64,000 nt of DNA from Nipponacmea schrenckii (taxonomy: Eukaryota; Mollusca; Gastropoda; Lottiidae). The translations under genes were made by a program, and so were the position numbers. Of the stretch, positions 32,946-47,900 are shown in pieces. Within the stretch, counting starts at the first letter, position 1, and each line of letters starts with the position of its first letter. The stretch spans positions 40,907,106 through 40,971,105 of the forward strand of contig JAUJPP010000005.1 of the NCBI GenBank assembly GCA_030562195.1, written 5' to 3'. The notes beneath the pieces are model-generated. The model had not been told where the DNA came from, did not search any database, and saw only the letters and a program-made list of their open reading frames with translations.

Positions 32946-35900
32946 GTAAGGGACAAACTTTATATGCTTATAAATATAATGTAGAAATTATTATTATTAT
33001 TAATAATAGCATTATTTTGCTATCTAGTGAAAAGAGTTAAGGGCCATGTTCGTAAAGTAGAGTTAAAAGATTATTATTATTACCTATAATATCAGATAGT
33101 CTTGTAATAAACCAATTTCTATGGATTAAAATATAAAACTTTATTATATTAGTAATAGTAATCTGTTTTAATCTGTTTATTTTATCTGACACCTTAACTA
33201 AATACTATTAAAAATTTATATTGTCTTTATTAGTATAATTAACAGATTGTTATATTAATAATTGTTTGTTGTATATTTTCAGATTGGAGGGATACGTTTT
33301 TTATACGACAATGTGGTGGAGTGTTTAGAGAGACATGAGAGTACGCCAGGGTTCGGATGTATTCTCGCTCACAGTATGGGACTCGGAAAAACTTTACAAA
33401 TGATAGGTTTTATCGATATTTATTTACGTTTTACTAAAGCGAGAAAAGCCTTGTGTATAGTTCCGATAAATACCTTACAGAACTGGATGGGAGAGTTCAA
33501 TATGTGGGCCCCAGAACCCTGTGTTGTCCCCCCAGAGATGTTGAACGATGTGCACCCCAGGAATTATAAAGTGTTTTTATTAAACGATAATTATAAAACT
33601 ACAGCTGCTAGAGCTAAAGTTATAGGTAAGTTTTAATATTTACGATTTTTCTCTGTTCTAATAGATTTTAGTCGAGGTTAACATGGCAACCATTTATTCT
33701 ATGATGTCAAAGTAACCTAGATACGTTATTAATTGGAGAATTTTCGCTATTTTTAACTTATTTGATATGGTGACAGATTGTTTATTTGTCAAATTTACTA
33801 GTTTAAGATTCACAAAATCTGTCTTTCTACTATTTCTATGATTCTTTTTTATAACACATGAGAGAAGTTAGCAAAAATTTGTTAAAATAATTATCCTGTT
33901 TCAAAATCTGTCATTCTACAATTCTCAATTCCTTCTTTATTCATTATTTTCAGCCCAATGGAAGGATGAGGGTGGGGTATTATTGATGGGGTATGAAATG
34001 TACAGACTTCTATCATCCAAGAAAACGTTCGCTGCCAAACCAAAGAAATCCAAGAAAATCAGCCTAGAACCTGAAATTATTGATGTTGATGAGGAAGATA
34101 AGAATAAATCTCTAATGATCGGTAAAATTGTTTTTTAATGATCGGTAAAATTATGTTTTAAACAATAGAAATTAACTGCTGTAGTGATATGTATTTCCGT
34201 ATGAAAAGTTACTTTGACTACAATGGGTAATTGTGTTCTCCTGAAAATTACATACTGTATAGTCTTGAGGATAGAATGCACAACTCTTTCGCTTCTTAAA
34301 ATCTGCCATCTGCATTATTTTCCTGAACAGGAGAGCCATGGTGGCTCAGTGAGTTCGATGCTTGCTCGCTAACCTGTCCCTGAGATGAACTTTCAGATTT
34401 TTCAGCCCTGATCTGCAGGCTGTGCACGTTTAAAGATCCTCAGTGCAGCTGGAAATCACGAAGAAAGAAAGTTCATGTAGCTGTCACAACGTTGCTGGTC
34501 GCAATAGCCCACTAGGTGTAGAAGAGCAGGCTGTAAAACTTCTTTCACTTTGCTTAACTTAATTATCTTATATCCTAAACTGGTACATTTTATATTATAA
34601 ATATGAATCAAGTGATATATTTAGATATTTGTATATTTAAGATATATTTGGAGCGTTGGTAAATCCAGGACCTGATATTATAATTTGTGATGAAGGACAT
34701 AGAATTAAAAATAGTCATGCTGGTATTTCACAGTCTCTTAAAAATATAAAAACAAGGTAGGTCTTTTTGTCTTACTTTGTTATACATTACTTTTCTATGT
34801 GGACACCTGCTATTAAATCATGGTATGTGATATTTCCATGGTTTATCTGATTTGTAGCCAGATCTAGTTAATCTTGTATCAGGTATAAATAGTTCAGGGT
34901 TGAAATTCTGACATAGATAGAGATTGATATTTGCATATTTTTCAAATTATGTTTAATCATGTACTGTGGTAGAAAATACAATATATTATCTAACCATTCA
35001 TTTTATTTGCCATGTAAAAAACTTTAATAAAGCATGTTGCCAAGCTGAGATGATAAAAACTTTTTATCTTTTAACTTTGTAGACGTCGAGTTGTATTAAC
35101 AGGCTACCCATTACAAAATAATTTACAAGAATATTGGTGTATGGTGGATTTTGTTCGCCCCAATTTTCTCGGTACCAAGACCGAGTTCTCCAACATGTTT
35201 GAACGACCAATGAGTAATGGTCTTTGTGTTGATAGTACTGATAAAGATTTACGTATAATGAGACATCGAGCTTACGTACTTCACAGTTTATTAGAAGGCT
35301 TCGTTCAACGGTGAGTATATTAAATGAAATAACTAACAATTCAAGCATGAAATAACAGTCTCATTTGCTTATTGTAACTGCAGAGTTTCTGCAGAATACT
35401 TTGGTAGCAGCAGTGGCTCATTGAAATAGAGGCTTTCTCACTAACCTGAAGGTCCAGGGTTCAATCTTGTCAAAGGTTTGAGTCTGTCAGTGATGCAGGT
35501 CTGAGGGACTGGCATGGAAAGAGCCTCATTTAGATGGGACAATAAACTGACAAGTTCCTTAAAAAAAACAGGCTAATGTGGGTGTCCAGACCAAATTCCT
35601 TATTAAAATTATTAAATTTTATATTCCTTCTAAGACTGAATAATATATGTCTTAATATTTTAGACGTGGTCATGCTGTTTTAAATCTCAGTCTACCTGAG
35701 AAGAGAGAGTATGTTTTTATGATACGCATGTCTCCTATACAGAGGGCGCTGTATAATAGATTTATGTCAACTATATCCGACACAGCTCTGGGGTCCTGGG
35801 CTAATAATAATCCTTTAAAAAGTTTCTCTGTTTGTTGTAAGGTAAGAATGCTATTTATTTAAACACAGATTTTAAGTATACTATTGTCCTGTCTAATGTT

Positions 35901-38900
35901 TCGGCTAAATTCTTTCTTCAGAAACACTTATATTTATATTATATCACAAATTCCCATAACAGGGGGAAACAATTAAACATATAGACTATTGTCCTGTCGT
36001 CTAACATGTCGGCTATATTCCTTCTTCAGAAACACTTCAGCAATTTATGATCACATTTTTGAATCCTTCTATTACTTATTCTAAGTTGGGAATCATTATT
36101 CTTAGAATCATCATATACTGTTTAAGGAATTTGTAAATTAACGATAAAAGTATTTTTCCTAGTAAGATATTAATAAGGGCATAAAAAGACCTTGATAAAT
36201 TTAAAATACAAGAGAAATTGTTTATGGAATTAGCCCATCAGATACAGAAGAGTTGGATGTGAAACTCCATTCATTACATTTCTTTCAACAGATTACTGAA
36301 ACCTCATCCCCTGCTGATTTATTTTTCAGATTTGGAATCATCCTGATGTCCTCCATAAAATCGTGACCCAGAGGAAACTGGACGATGATGATTTAGATTT
36401 GGAGGGGAATGAACAGGGGGGGAAGAAAAAATCTAAAGTCAAGGATACCACTGATGGTATGATAACTTACGATTGGGTACGTATTTACTGAATTATCCTT
36501 TAGGTCTCGTTTTAAATCACAATCATCAATTATAGATTATCACTATTATAGATTATCACGATTATAGATTATCACTATTATAGATTATCACTATTATAGA
36601 TTATCACTATTATAGATTATCACTATTATAGATTATCACTATTATAGATTATCACTATTATAGATTATCACTATTATAAATTATCACTATTATAGATTAT
36701 CACTATTATAGATTATCACTATTATAGATTATCACTATTATAGATTATCACTATTATAGATTATCACTATTATAGATTATCACTATTATAGATTATCACT
36801 ATTATAGATTATCACTATTATAGATTATCACTATTATAGATTATCACGATTATAAATTGTCATGAATTATTTGATATTGTAACTGCATCTAACTTTTTAA
36901 CCACCCCCCGAAAAAGGGGCAAACCTGTCCCTATTAAGGTCTCATTCTTATCTTGGCCCGTTTTTCTTTATTTGTATTTCATCTTTATTAGCCCATTAGT
37001 TGAAGAAGACTAGGATGTAAAACTCCATTAATTTCATTTCTTTTCATTCATGCAGCTTTTGACTGTTGTCAAATCTCTATGGGTAAAAAAAATTCATATT
37101 TTTTCCGATATTTTCCAGGCTGATGAACTGATGAAAGACTATGTACCTGGTGTTCTAGAACATTCTGGTAAAATGGTTTTTCTGAACTCTATAATAGAAG
37201 AGTCTCTTGCTGTTGGCGATAAATTATTGGTATTTAGGTGAGTATGTTTATGATAATGAATCTTGTTAAATGAAATTTTGCAAGAAGTCTAGAAAAGAAT
37301 AAGATAAAAAAAAATGAGTTATTCTATACTCATTTATAGCTGGGTGATCTGGAATAATGACTAATTCGAGTCACCAGACTGGGTGATCAGACTGTACTAC
37401 AGTTCCCTAGTAGCAGAACCGTACAATTTGCCTAAAAGGTATTTGAAGAAACCAAATGTAGAAAACCTGTTTGTGTTTCTAAATGTTGTTTATCCATATA
37501 TCTTAGTTTTAAATGGAATCTTCCTTCTTCTCTATGTCTATAAATAATATTATATTTATCATATTTACAGTCAGAGTTTGTTTACGTTAAATCTAATAGA
37601 AGAATACCTGTCTCAGAGAAACGTTCCTCGGCCGGATATGAATGAAAAATGGTGTAAAAACAGATCTTATTTCAGTAAGTCTTATAATTCTAGTCGTTTG
37701 GATGGGACAATTAACTGGGGCCTTGTGTGCCAAAGATCCCTCCACAGTAGGCTATTTTGGCACTGTTTTACTTACGCACCCCCCAACTTCCTGTAAAGCT
37801 ATCGATTTGAAACTTGGCAGAGGGATACTTATATGTGTCCTGAATGTATCCCTCTGCCAAGTTTCAAATCGATAGCTTTACGGGAAGTTGGGGGTGCGTA
37901 AGTAAAACAGTGCTGGCTATTTTTTCCCTGTCCTCGGCAAAATTTTTCTTTTTGCACACTGCATGGCCCATTAGTTCTGTAAAATAAAGAGTTTATTTTG
38001 ATTTATATAATAATAACTTTGTATCTCCCCCCTTTGAGAAATTGTCACTTACACAGAAAGTAAAAGACAATTTCAAGTAATCAGCTGTAATCAATTGATA
38101 TTATCTAGTAATCAGATGTAATCATATAGTTTTATCAAGTAATCAGCTGTAATCAATTGATTATATCTAGTAATCAGCTGTAATCATGAACAATTGTTTA
38201 TCAAAGATCATTTTTCCCAGTAGCTGTAATCAATTGATTGGCACTGATCTAGTTATCAGCTGTAATCAATTGATTATATCCAGTAATCAGCTGTAATCAA
38301 TTGACTATATCCAGTAATCAGCTGTAATCAATTGATTATATCTAGTAATCAGCTGTAAACATATGATTTTATCAAGTAGTCAGCTGTAATCAAGATATTC
38401 AGATGTGCTAATATTCAAGTAATCAGCTGTAATCAATTGATTATATCTAGTAATCAATTGATTATATCCAGTAATCAGCTGTAATCAATTGATATTATCT
38501 AGTAATCAGCTGTAATCATATAATTTTATCAAGTAATCAGCTGTAATCAATTGATTATATCTAGTAATCAATTGATTATATCCAGTAATCAGCTGTAATC
38601 AATTAATATTATCATCTATAGATAACGTCAGTTTTCTGTAATCATATACAATTTTATCAAGTAATCAGCTGTAATCAATTGATTATATCCAGTAATCAGC
38701 TGTAATCAATTGATTATATCCAGTAATCAGCTGTAATCAATTATTTATATATAGTAATCAGCTCTAATAATATGATTATATCCAGTAATCAGCTGTAATC
38801 AATTATTTATATATAGTAATCAGCTCTAATAATATGATTATATCCAGTAATCAGCTGTAAACAATTGATTATATCTAGTAATCAATTGATTATATCTAGT

Positions 38901-41900
38901 AATCAGATGTAAACATATGATTTTATCAATTAATCAGCTGTAATCAATTGATTATATCTAGTAATCAGATGTAATCATCTGATTTTATCAAGTAATCAGC
39001 TGTAATCAATTGATTATATCCAGTAATCAGCTGTAATCAATTATTTATATATAGTAATCAGCTCTAATAATATGATTATATCCAGTAATCAGCTGTAATC
39101 AATTATTTATATATAGTAATCAGCTCTAATAATATGATTATATCCAGTAATCAGCTGTAAACAATTGATTATATCTAGTAATCAATTGATTATATCTAGT
39201 AATCAGATGTAAACATATGATTTTATCAATTAATCAGCTGTAATCAAATGATTATATCTAGTAATCAGATGTAATCATCTGATTTTATCAAGTAATCAGC
39301 TGCAATCAATTGATTATATCCAGTAATCAGCTGTAATCAATTGATTATATCTAGTAATCAGATGTAATCATATGATTTTATCTAGTAATCAGCTCTAATA
39401 ATATAATTATATCGAGTAATCAGCTCTAATAATATGATTATATCCAGTAATCAGCTGTAATCAATTAATTATATCTAGTAATCAGCTCTAATAATAATAA
39501 TATAATTATTTCAGTAATCAGTCTAATAATATAATTATTTCCAGTAATCAGCTCTAATAATATAATTATTTCCAGTAATCAGCTCTAATAATATGATTTT
39601 ATCAAGTAACCAGCTGTAATCAATTGATTATATCTAGTTATCAGATGTAATCACATGATTATATCAAGTAATCAGCTGTAATCAATTGATTATATCTAGT
39701 AATCAGCTGTAAGTAATAGTTATGAATCTGTACTTGGCAATCCGCGTTAATGGCCTTTTAGCATTGATCAACGTTACAAGGCCATTAAATGAATTCTTTT
39801 CATTTTAATCATCCTAATGTGTTCTGTCTTTAATTGTTTTCTGATTTGATTATTATAGTTTCTGAAATATCGCGAGTGTTTTAATCATGTATTGTCATTG
39901 TTATTGTTCCAATGATGTAGAAAACGTATAAGTTAAGATGTCGATCTTTTTTAAACAGATCTTGATATCCCATGACTTATTTATGAAATTTCATTCTCAT
40001 TAGTTTAAGTCTGAGGAACAATGATAACTAAATAGTAATAGAGATGGTGGACATTATAACAGGGTGGGGTAATTGGGTACCTGTCGGGTTGGGGTGGCAC
40101 TGAGCTATGATAGTATCAGAGAAAAGTTGACATCAAGAAATTAACAGAGGAGAGGGGAGGGTTTGGAATAAAACAGTCACCCTATTAATAATTACAGAGC
40201 TAGGACCTCATTCTCGAACATTTTAATTAAAATAAATTTAGTGTTCCAGTCATCTGATTGGTCATTCACTAGAATCGATTTTAAATGCAATTGAGTTATC
40301 CAATCAGATGACTGTATTTCTTAATATCTGAATTTTATCTTAGTTAAGTTTTCAAGAATAAGGCCATTGGTAGATGCTGAAATTTAAGAACTTGCTATAA
40401 CAGTCTCCATAATCCAACATATTTATTTTGTATGTAATCACCACAAAAATTAACATGGATGACAGTGTTATTTTGTTTTTTATTTAATAAATTGTTCAAC
40501 TATTTGCACCAACAATACTCTTTCCCTGGATGTTGTGCCAACCTACCTGTGCCTGTGCTGTAACGAAATGTTACAATCTACAATGTGATCTCTCTACATG
40601 GCACCAGGTATTATAAAGTACCTGTATATTATTATCATTCCAGGATTGGATGGAAGTACGTCTGCTCAAGAGAGAGAAAAATTAATAGCTCAGTTTAATC
40701 AACCTAATAATGTTTCTTGGTTATTTTTACTTTCTACTAGGTAGGTTACGCAGGGTAGAGTGATAGGGTAGAAGGGTGGGGTAGAGTTATAGAGGAGTGA
40801 GGTAGAGTAAAGTGGTGGGGTAGAGGAGTGTGTAGGGGGTTGATGGGTGCGGTAGATGAATATGATAAGAATTAATTTCTCTATTATATAAAATTTTATA
40901 TTATTTAGAATAACGTGTAAGTGATTTTGAAGCGTCTACCAGAAGCTATATCGAAAAGAAGCTAACGAGCTATCTGTATAATAAGAAACTAAAAGTGTAG
41001 GACAAATGAGACAGTTTCACCAGCCTTGTGCTGAAGTTGATATATTTATGTTTGGACATGATTCACTATCTTGTTTATATTTCAGGGCTGGTTGTTTGGG
41101 TATTAATCTAATCGGGGCCAATCGTGTTGTAGTATTTGACGCCTCATGGAACCCCTGCCATGATTGCCAGGCAGTATGTCGTGTGTTTAGGTTTGGGCAG
41201 AAAAAGAACAGCTATATTTATCGTCTAGTCACAGATAATACTTTGGAAAGAAAAATTTACGATAGACAGGTCTCCAAGCAGAAAATGTCAGGTGAGGTAT
41301 TGTTAATCTCATTTTAAACCTACCGGTACCTGCTTTTTTATTTCCCATCAGCGTACTGGCCCATGTTAAGTCAAATCTTCTGAGGTTATGAAGTCGTCTT
41401 TAGTTTTCCTTGTGTATTAGACCTAATTCTGACCCATGTAAAATAAAGAGTCTATGTTTGTCTCCATGGGTTGAATGTTAGACAGGACCATGTCCTTGTG
41501 TATTGGACCTAATTCTGACCCATGTAAAATAAAGAGTCTGTTTGTCTCTATGGACTGAATGTTAGACAAGACCATGTCCTTGTGTATAAGACCTAATTCT
41601 GACCCATGTAAAATAAAGGGTTTATGTTTGTCTCTATGGGCTGAATGTTAGACAGGACCATGTACTTGTGTATTGGACCTAATTCTGACCCATGTAAAAT
41701 AAAGAGTCTATGTTTGTCTCTATGGACTGTATGTCAGACAGGACCATGTACTTGTGTATTGGACCTAATTCTGACCCATGTAAAATAAAGAGTCTATGTT
41801 TGTCTCTATGGGCTGAATGTTAGACAGGACCATGTACTTGTGTATTGGACCTAATTCTGACCCATGTATATTAACGAGTATATTGTGTTATATAATAAGT

Positions 41901-44900
41901 GTTGTTTATATATTCCAGATCGTGTTATTGATGATTTAAACCCGGATAATATGCGAAGAGGAACGAATGATTTACTTCAATACACTGTAATTATTGCTGT
42001 CCTTACTAACATACTTGGTCCAGGCCCCTGTTTCACAAAATTTTAACAAAGATACAATCAAGATTTTAAGAAATACAGTAACCTGATTGGTTAATAAAAA
42101 CTCAATTTTAGTGTTTGACCAATCTGACCATTGGAACACTAAAATCATCCTAAGTTGGGTTTTCTTGAAACAGGCTCCAGAGCTGGTTTCAGGGGTCTTA
42201 TTCAAGAAAACTTATCTTATAAAAAAAACAGATTTTACGAAAACCAACCAGTAATCTAAAATCAGATGACTGGAACACTAAAATCATCTGAAGAGTTTAC
42301 CAGGGACCTGTACAGAAATATTACCTTGTATCTTGAATTCAAGTCAACCTATTTTTCAAGATGTCACCAGTTGTTCACAATGTTGAACCGAGTCCCCAAA
42401 ACCCAATGTTGAACAGAGTCCCCCAACCCAATGTTGAACAGAGTCCCCCAACCCAATGTTGAACAGAGTCCCCCAACCCAATGTTGAACAGAATCCCCCA
42501 CCCCAACCCAATGTTGAACAGAGTCTCCCACCCCAACCCAATGTTGAACAGAATCCCCCACCCCAACCCAATGTTGAACAGAGTCTCCCACCCCAACCCA
42601 ATGTTGAACAGAGTCCCCCACCCCAACCCAATGTTGAACAGAGTCCCCCAAACCCCAACCCAATGTTGAACAGAGTCCCCCAACCCAATACAATGTTGAA
42701 CAGAGTCCCCCACCCCAACACAATGTTGAACAGAGTCCCCCACCCCAACCCAATGTTGAACAGAGTCTCCCACCCCAACCCAATGTTGAACAGAGTCCCC
42801 CAGCCCAACACAATGTTGAACAGAGTCTCCCACCCCAACCCAATGTTGAACAGAGTCCCCCAACCCAATGTTTTTGGAGATTATAATAATAAGTTGTATT
42901 ATCTATAACAGGATCGTGATTTTCCGGAAGTTGAAATAGGAGAGGCGTTTAAAAATTGTGAAGATGTTGTTATGAGAAATGTTTTATTTAAACAAAGTAA
43001 ATGGATTACTGAGGTAAGATTAGCTGTTTTATAATATATCATATAATCTGACCCCTTTTATTAAATTCACACACAATTTTTGTTCATAATATTTTGTATA
43101 AATTGAAATGAATTCGTGAAAGTACTGAGAGTGGAGTAGAGTAAATCCCGGTCACTAGACCATCTCTATTAAACAACCACCTTCAATATTACCCTTCCTT
43201 TCTATATCTATATATCAAGAAAGACTCATAAGAGATTTTATTTTATTTACAGCTGCCATTTACCCATGAATCCCTGCTGCTAGACCGAAGAGAGTTGAGG
43301 TTATCGAAGCGAGAGAAACAGCTAGCGAAGGAAGGTTATGCCAGGGATAAGAAAATGAGTGTGTCCTACAGTCGACCATCTTACTCTGCATTCTACCCTA
43401 ATAACCAGGGTCTACCGGTACTACGCAATCAACAGGGGTATGTCAATTATATTTATTACTTTAATCTTTGATTTTTAAACTTGGAATATCCAGGTCTTTA
43501 AATAATTTGTTTATCTTGTAAACCTCTCAATAAATATAATAATTCCATGGAAACTGTTTAGTAGAAATTATCTTTTATGGTTTATTTCATGTTGAAATCT
43601 TGAGTCTCAAATTGTGACCTTGGTCAGTGTTTTTATTGGAGAATATCTCCTACTGTCTGGAAGATGGAGACAAATGTGTAAAATTTGTTGTGATATATTT
43701 ACTGTTTAATGTTGAAAAGGGGAAGGATAGACTCAAATATCACTAAAATAATACTTAAATATCACTCAAATATCACTTAAATATCACTCAAATATCACTA
43801 AAATATCACTAAAATATCACTTAAATATCACTCAAATATCACTCAAATATCACTTAAATATCACTTAAATATCACTCAAATATCACTCAAATATCACTTA
43901 AATATCACTTAAATATCACTCAAATATCACTAAAATATCACTTAAATATCACTCAAATATCACTCAAATATCACTAAAATTTCAGACTTGTCTGTTGAGA
44001 ATGGTTATTATTCTATTTCGAAGCTATATAATATTAACTGAAATTATAACATGATATATTTACAGTATAATGGTGAACCGTGGAGGGTATATGAGACCAG
44101 TAGCTAGTGTTAAACCAATGATATCTACTCCAGTACCTATAGGGTTAAAAACAGGTGTGAAGGGGTCAGGATTGGGTAGTAATATTATGAGACCAGGTGT
44201 TTCAGTACATCAGGTTATAACCACTACAGGTATTTATATTATTATTACATATTCATTATTTCTTAGACCATAAACATACCATCCATACAGGTGTACAGGT
44301 GAAAAAAAAAAATCGGAAGATTTTTCAAAGCATGTCAATTCATGAATTTTGAAAATATGGATACAAGGTTGTGCCCAACCATCTAAATAAATGTCACATT
44401 GTCCGAAATTGTAATTCATGTAACTCAACATAATTTGCACATGTAAATGGTGTTGAAAAATAATGTACCTTGTTATTAAAGTGTGTTATACCTTGTTATT
44501 AAAGTGTGTTATACCTTGTTATTAAAGTGTGTTGTACCTTGTTATTAAAGTATGTTGTACCTTGTTATTAAAGTGTGTTATACCTTGTTATTAAAGTGTG
44601 TTGTACCTTGTTATTAAAGTGTGTTGTACCTTGTTATTAAAGTGTGTTGTACCTTGTTATTAAAGTGTGTTGTACCTTGTTATTAAAGTGTGTTATACCT
44701 TGTTATTAAAGTGTGTTATACCTTGTTATTAAAGTGTGTTATACCTTGTTATTAAAGTGTGTTATACCTTGTTATTAAAGTGTGTTATACCTTGTTGTTA
44801 AAGTGTGTTGTACCTTGTTATTAAAGTGTGTTATACCTTGCTATTAAAGTGTGTTAGACCTTGCTATTAAAGTGTGTTATACCTTGCTATTAAAGTGTGT

Positions 44901-47900
44901 TATACCTTGTTATTAAAGTGTGTTATACCTTGTTATTAAAGTGTGTTGTACCTTGTTATTAAAGTGTGTTGTACCTTGTTATTAAAGTGTGTTGTACCTT
45001 GTTATTAAAGTGTGTTATACCTTGTTATTAAAGTGTGTTATACCTTGTTATTAAAGTGTGTTGTACCTTGTTATTAAAGTGTGTTGTACCTTGTTATTAA
45101 AGTGTGTTGTACCTTGTTATTAAAGTGTGTTGTACCTTGTTATTAAAGTGTGTTGTACCTTGTTATTAAAGTGTGTTGTACCTTGTTATTAAAGTGTGTT
45201 ATACTTTGTTATTAAAGTGTGTTGTACCTTGTTATTAAAGTGTGTTGTACCTTGTTATTAAAGTGTGTTGTACCTTGTTATTAAAGTGTGTTGTACCTTG
45301 TTATTAAAGTGTGTTGTACCTTGTTATTAAAGTGTGTTGTACCTTGTTATTAAAGTGTGTTATACCATAATTTATTCCCTTTAAAAAGCTACAAAATATT
45401 CTAATGTATCCTTATATTTTTTATCTTTCAGAAATTGTTTTGCCAGGATCTAATACAGCTACCCAGGCTGGAACAGTGAATCGTATCCCACCAGGCCAAA
45501 AAGTCTTGGTTATCAAGACGTTAAAAGGTGTCTATATCAGAACGGCTGATAAGAAATTGTTTGCCGTCCGATCGAAGGGTTTACCAGGACCGTCAATGGC
45601 GCCACCTGGTCCTTTAAATTTATCATCATCGTCATTAACTACGCTATCATCAACTCAGTCTGCAGGTAGATGAAAGATTTTATTTCCTTGGGCAGTGGCT
45701 AACTTAATTTGCCCTATTCAGGCCTGCTGGTTTAGTGTCAAGTCGTTCACATAAGACAATATTACTTGAATTGTTAGAAATTTAAATTTTATTTCTTTTT
45801 TTTTACTTATTTATATCTAAAAATATTCCTTAATTGACTTTGCTTAATTTCTAATTGCATACCTTGTTATTAAATTCTTTTTGTCTCGTTAAAATCTAAT
45901 TACTAATCTCGTTATATTTCAGGGTTACCATTATCAAGTACATCTTCACCTTCGACCCCATCTAATTTAAATATTAAAATTATCACCAGTTCGGGACCAA
46001 GTGTTGGCAAGCTGGGAGATAAACGATTGATTATTAACAGAAACAATAATAGTGCTACAGTGAAGGCGTTACCAAAGATTATACGGACCCCAGCTAAAAG
46101 TCCAATCACATCCGAGTTATTACAAAGTGACTTGTTATCTAGTATATATTCTCAGACAGACAGCGTTAATGCAATATTACGAAATCAAGATTCAAACTCT
46201 AGTGATGGTACAACATTGTTACATGAGAAATCAGGGGACACAACTGTTACAACTGCAGCTCAGAACACAAGTATTTCCTCTATTGCTAATAGTGTTAGTG
46301 GTAAACTTGATAAACTTATTGGTCCAGTCAATACCAATCCATTTGGTTCTATTTTAGGTAAGTGTTTGTATGCATGTCAGAGGACCTGACATTGAAAAAG
46401 CGTTTAGTCGTTCGGTACAATTAAACAGGGCCCCGTGTCCTACAGGCTGTGCTTGTTAAAGATCATCCACAGCAAAAAGTGTAGGCGTATGTCGCTGGCA
46501 AAATTTGTCTCCTTGAACATGGCATTGTCTGTCTTCACTATCCTTTAAGGCGCAAAATAGTAGGATGTAAAACTCCATTTATTTCAATCTAACTTTATTG
46601 TGTATTATTTCAGAAGACGGTAGTAAAAGTAAACTCGGGGTACCATTCAGCCTGAATTTTAGTAAAGGAGTAAAACCAGTCGGGATTTCTAAACCAGAGA
46701 CAGTAACAAGCAATCAATCTAACTCGGCCGACGATATCATATCAGGCTTACTCAATACAGAAGATGATTCTGGTAACCATGGCAACAAATCTACCAGTGA
46801 AGCTGGTACCAATACAACAATAGCACGGCTGCCAGTCATAAAAAGTAAACCAACCTCCGAGAATTCTCCCAAACCAACACCAGAATCAGATGACAAAAAC
46901 CAACCCACCGATTTGCCGTCCTTCCAACGACAAAATTCCACAGCTGCACAAGGCCCCAAACCAAACCAAACATCTCAAAAAAATATTTCAAGTTCATCAC
47001 CAAATTTTGGTGGACAAAATTTCAATCCGATGAATTTAGGACGACAGACGACAAATCCCTCAAATTTTTCTAATGTTGGGTTGAACTTTGGTGGTAGCAA
47101 TCCCCATAGCTCTTCCTTTGGACAAAACTCTTCATCATTTGGTTATCAGGGTCAGAATGCAGGCTATACTGGGCAGGGCTCAGGATTTCCAAATTATCCT
47201 CGACAAAATTCAAGTCTGACAAATTTCCATGCACAAAGTTCTATGCCATCTTCTAATTTCCCAGGACAAAAACCATCAGGCAATTCAACGTTTGGAAGTA
47301 CGCCAAGTTCTCAGTCTTCGTCTGGAGCAAGTTATTCTTATCCTAATCCATCTCAAAACACAAACTTTTCACAACAAGATTCGTTTTATAATGAAGGGAA
47401 CAAGGACAATAACTCTGTATCGACTACCAGTGATCTTCTGAATCTGTGTAACCAATATAATAGTACTGAATCATTAGGACTGGATAATCTAGATGATATG
47501 AACACAAGTCAAACTACAGGCATGACATCAACGGCCAATAGTCAACCGAGTAGAGGCAATAATACAGGAGAGACAACTCAACCCAACACTACTTGTGAAA
47601 ACACTAATCCAGATACTAGCAACAAAAATAATTCTGTGTCCAATTTCAACCAATCGTTTAACAGTATGGACTCATCCTCGTCACAAAATCAAAATTTCAG
47701 TAACTATGGCAATAACTACAATCCAATGGGAGGCTTTGGAAATTTTACTGGAAATAATTTCAGCTCCAACATGTCCAATCCGATAGAGCAAAGTTATGGA
47801 AATCCTTATTCCAACATGGCTCCCAGCCCCTTCTTTCCCTACTTCCCACAGCATAATTACCCCCCTATGATGGGACAGCCACCCGGAATGGGAATGATGG

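Noticed and set aside
42356..42908. Open frames of 150-170 codons on both strands
   Set aside because: The 30-bp GC-rich array is stop-free in several frames by construction and sits in a RAD54L2 intron.
46714..46959. Minus-strand 81-codon frame
   Set aside because: Shadow of the RAD54L2 last exon, no family resemblance.
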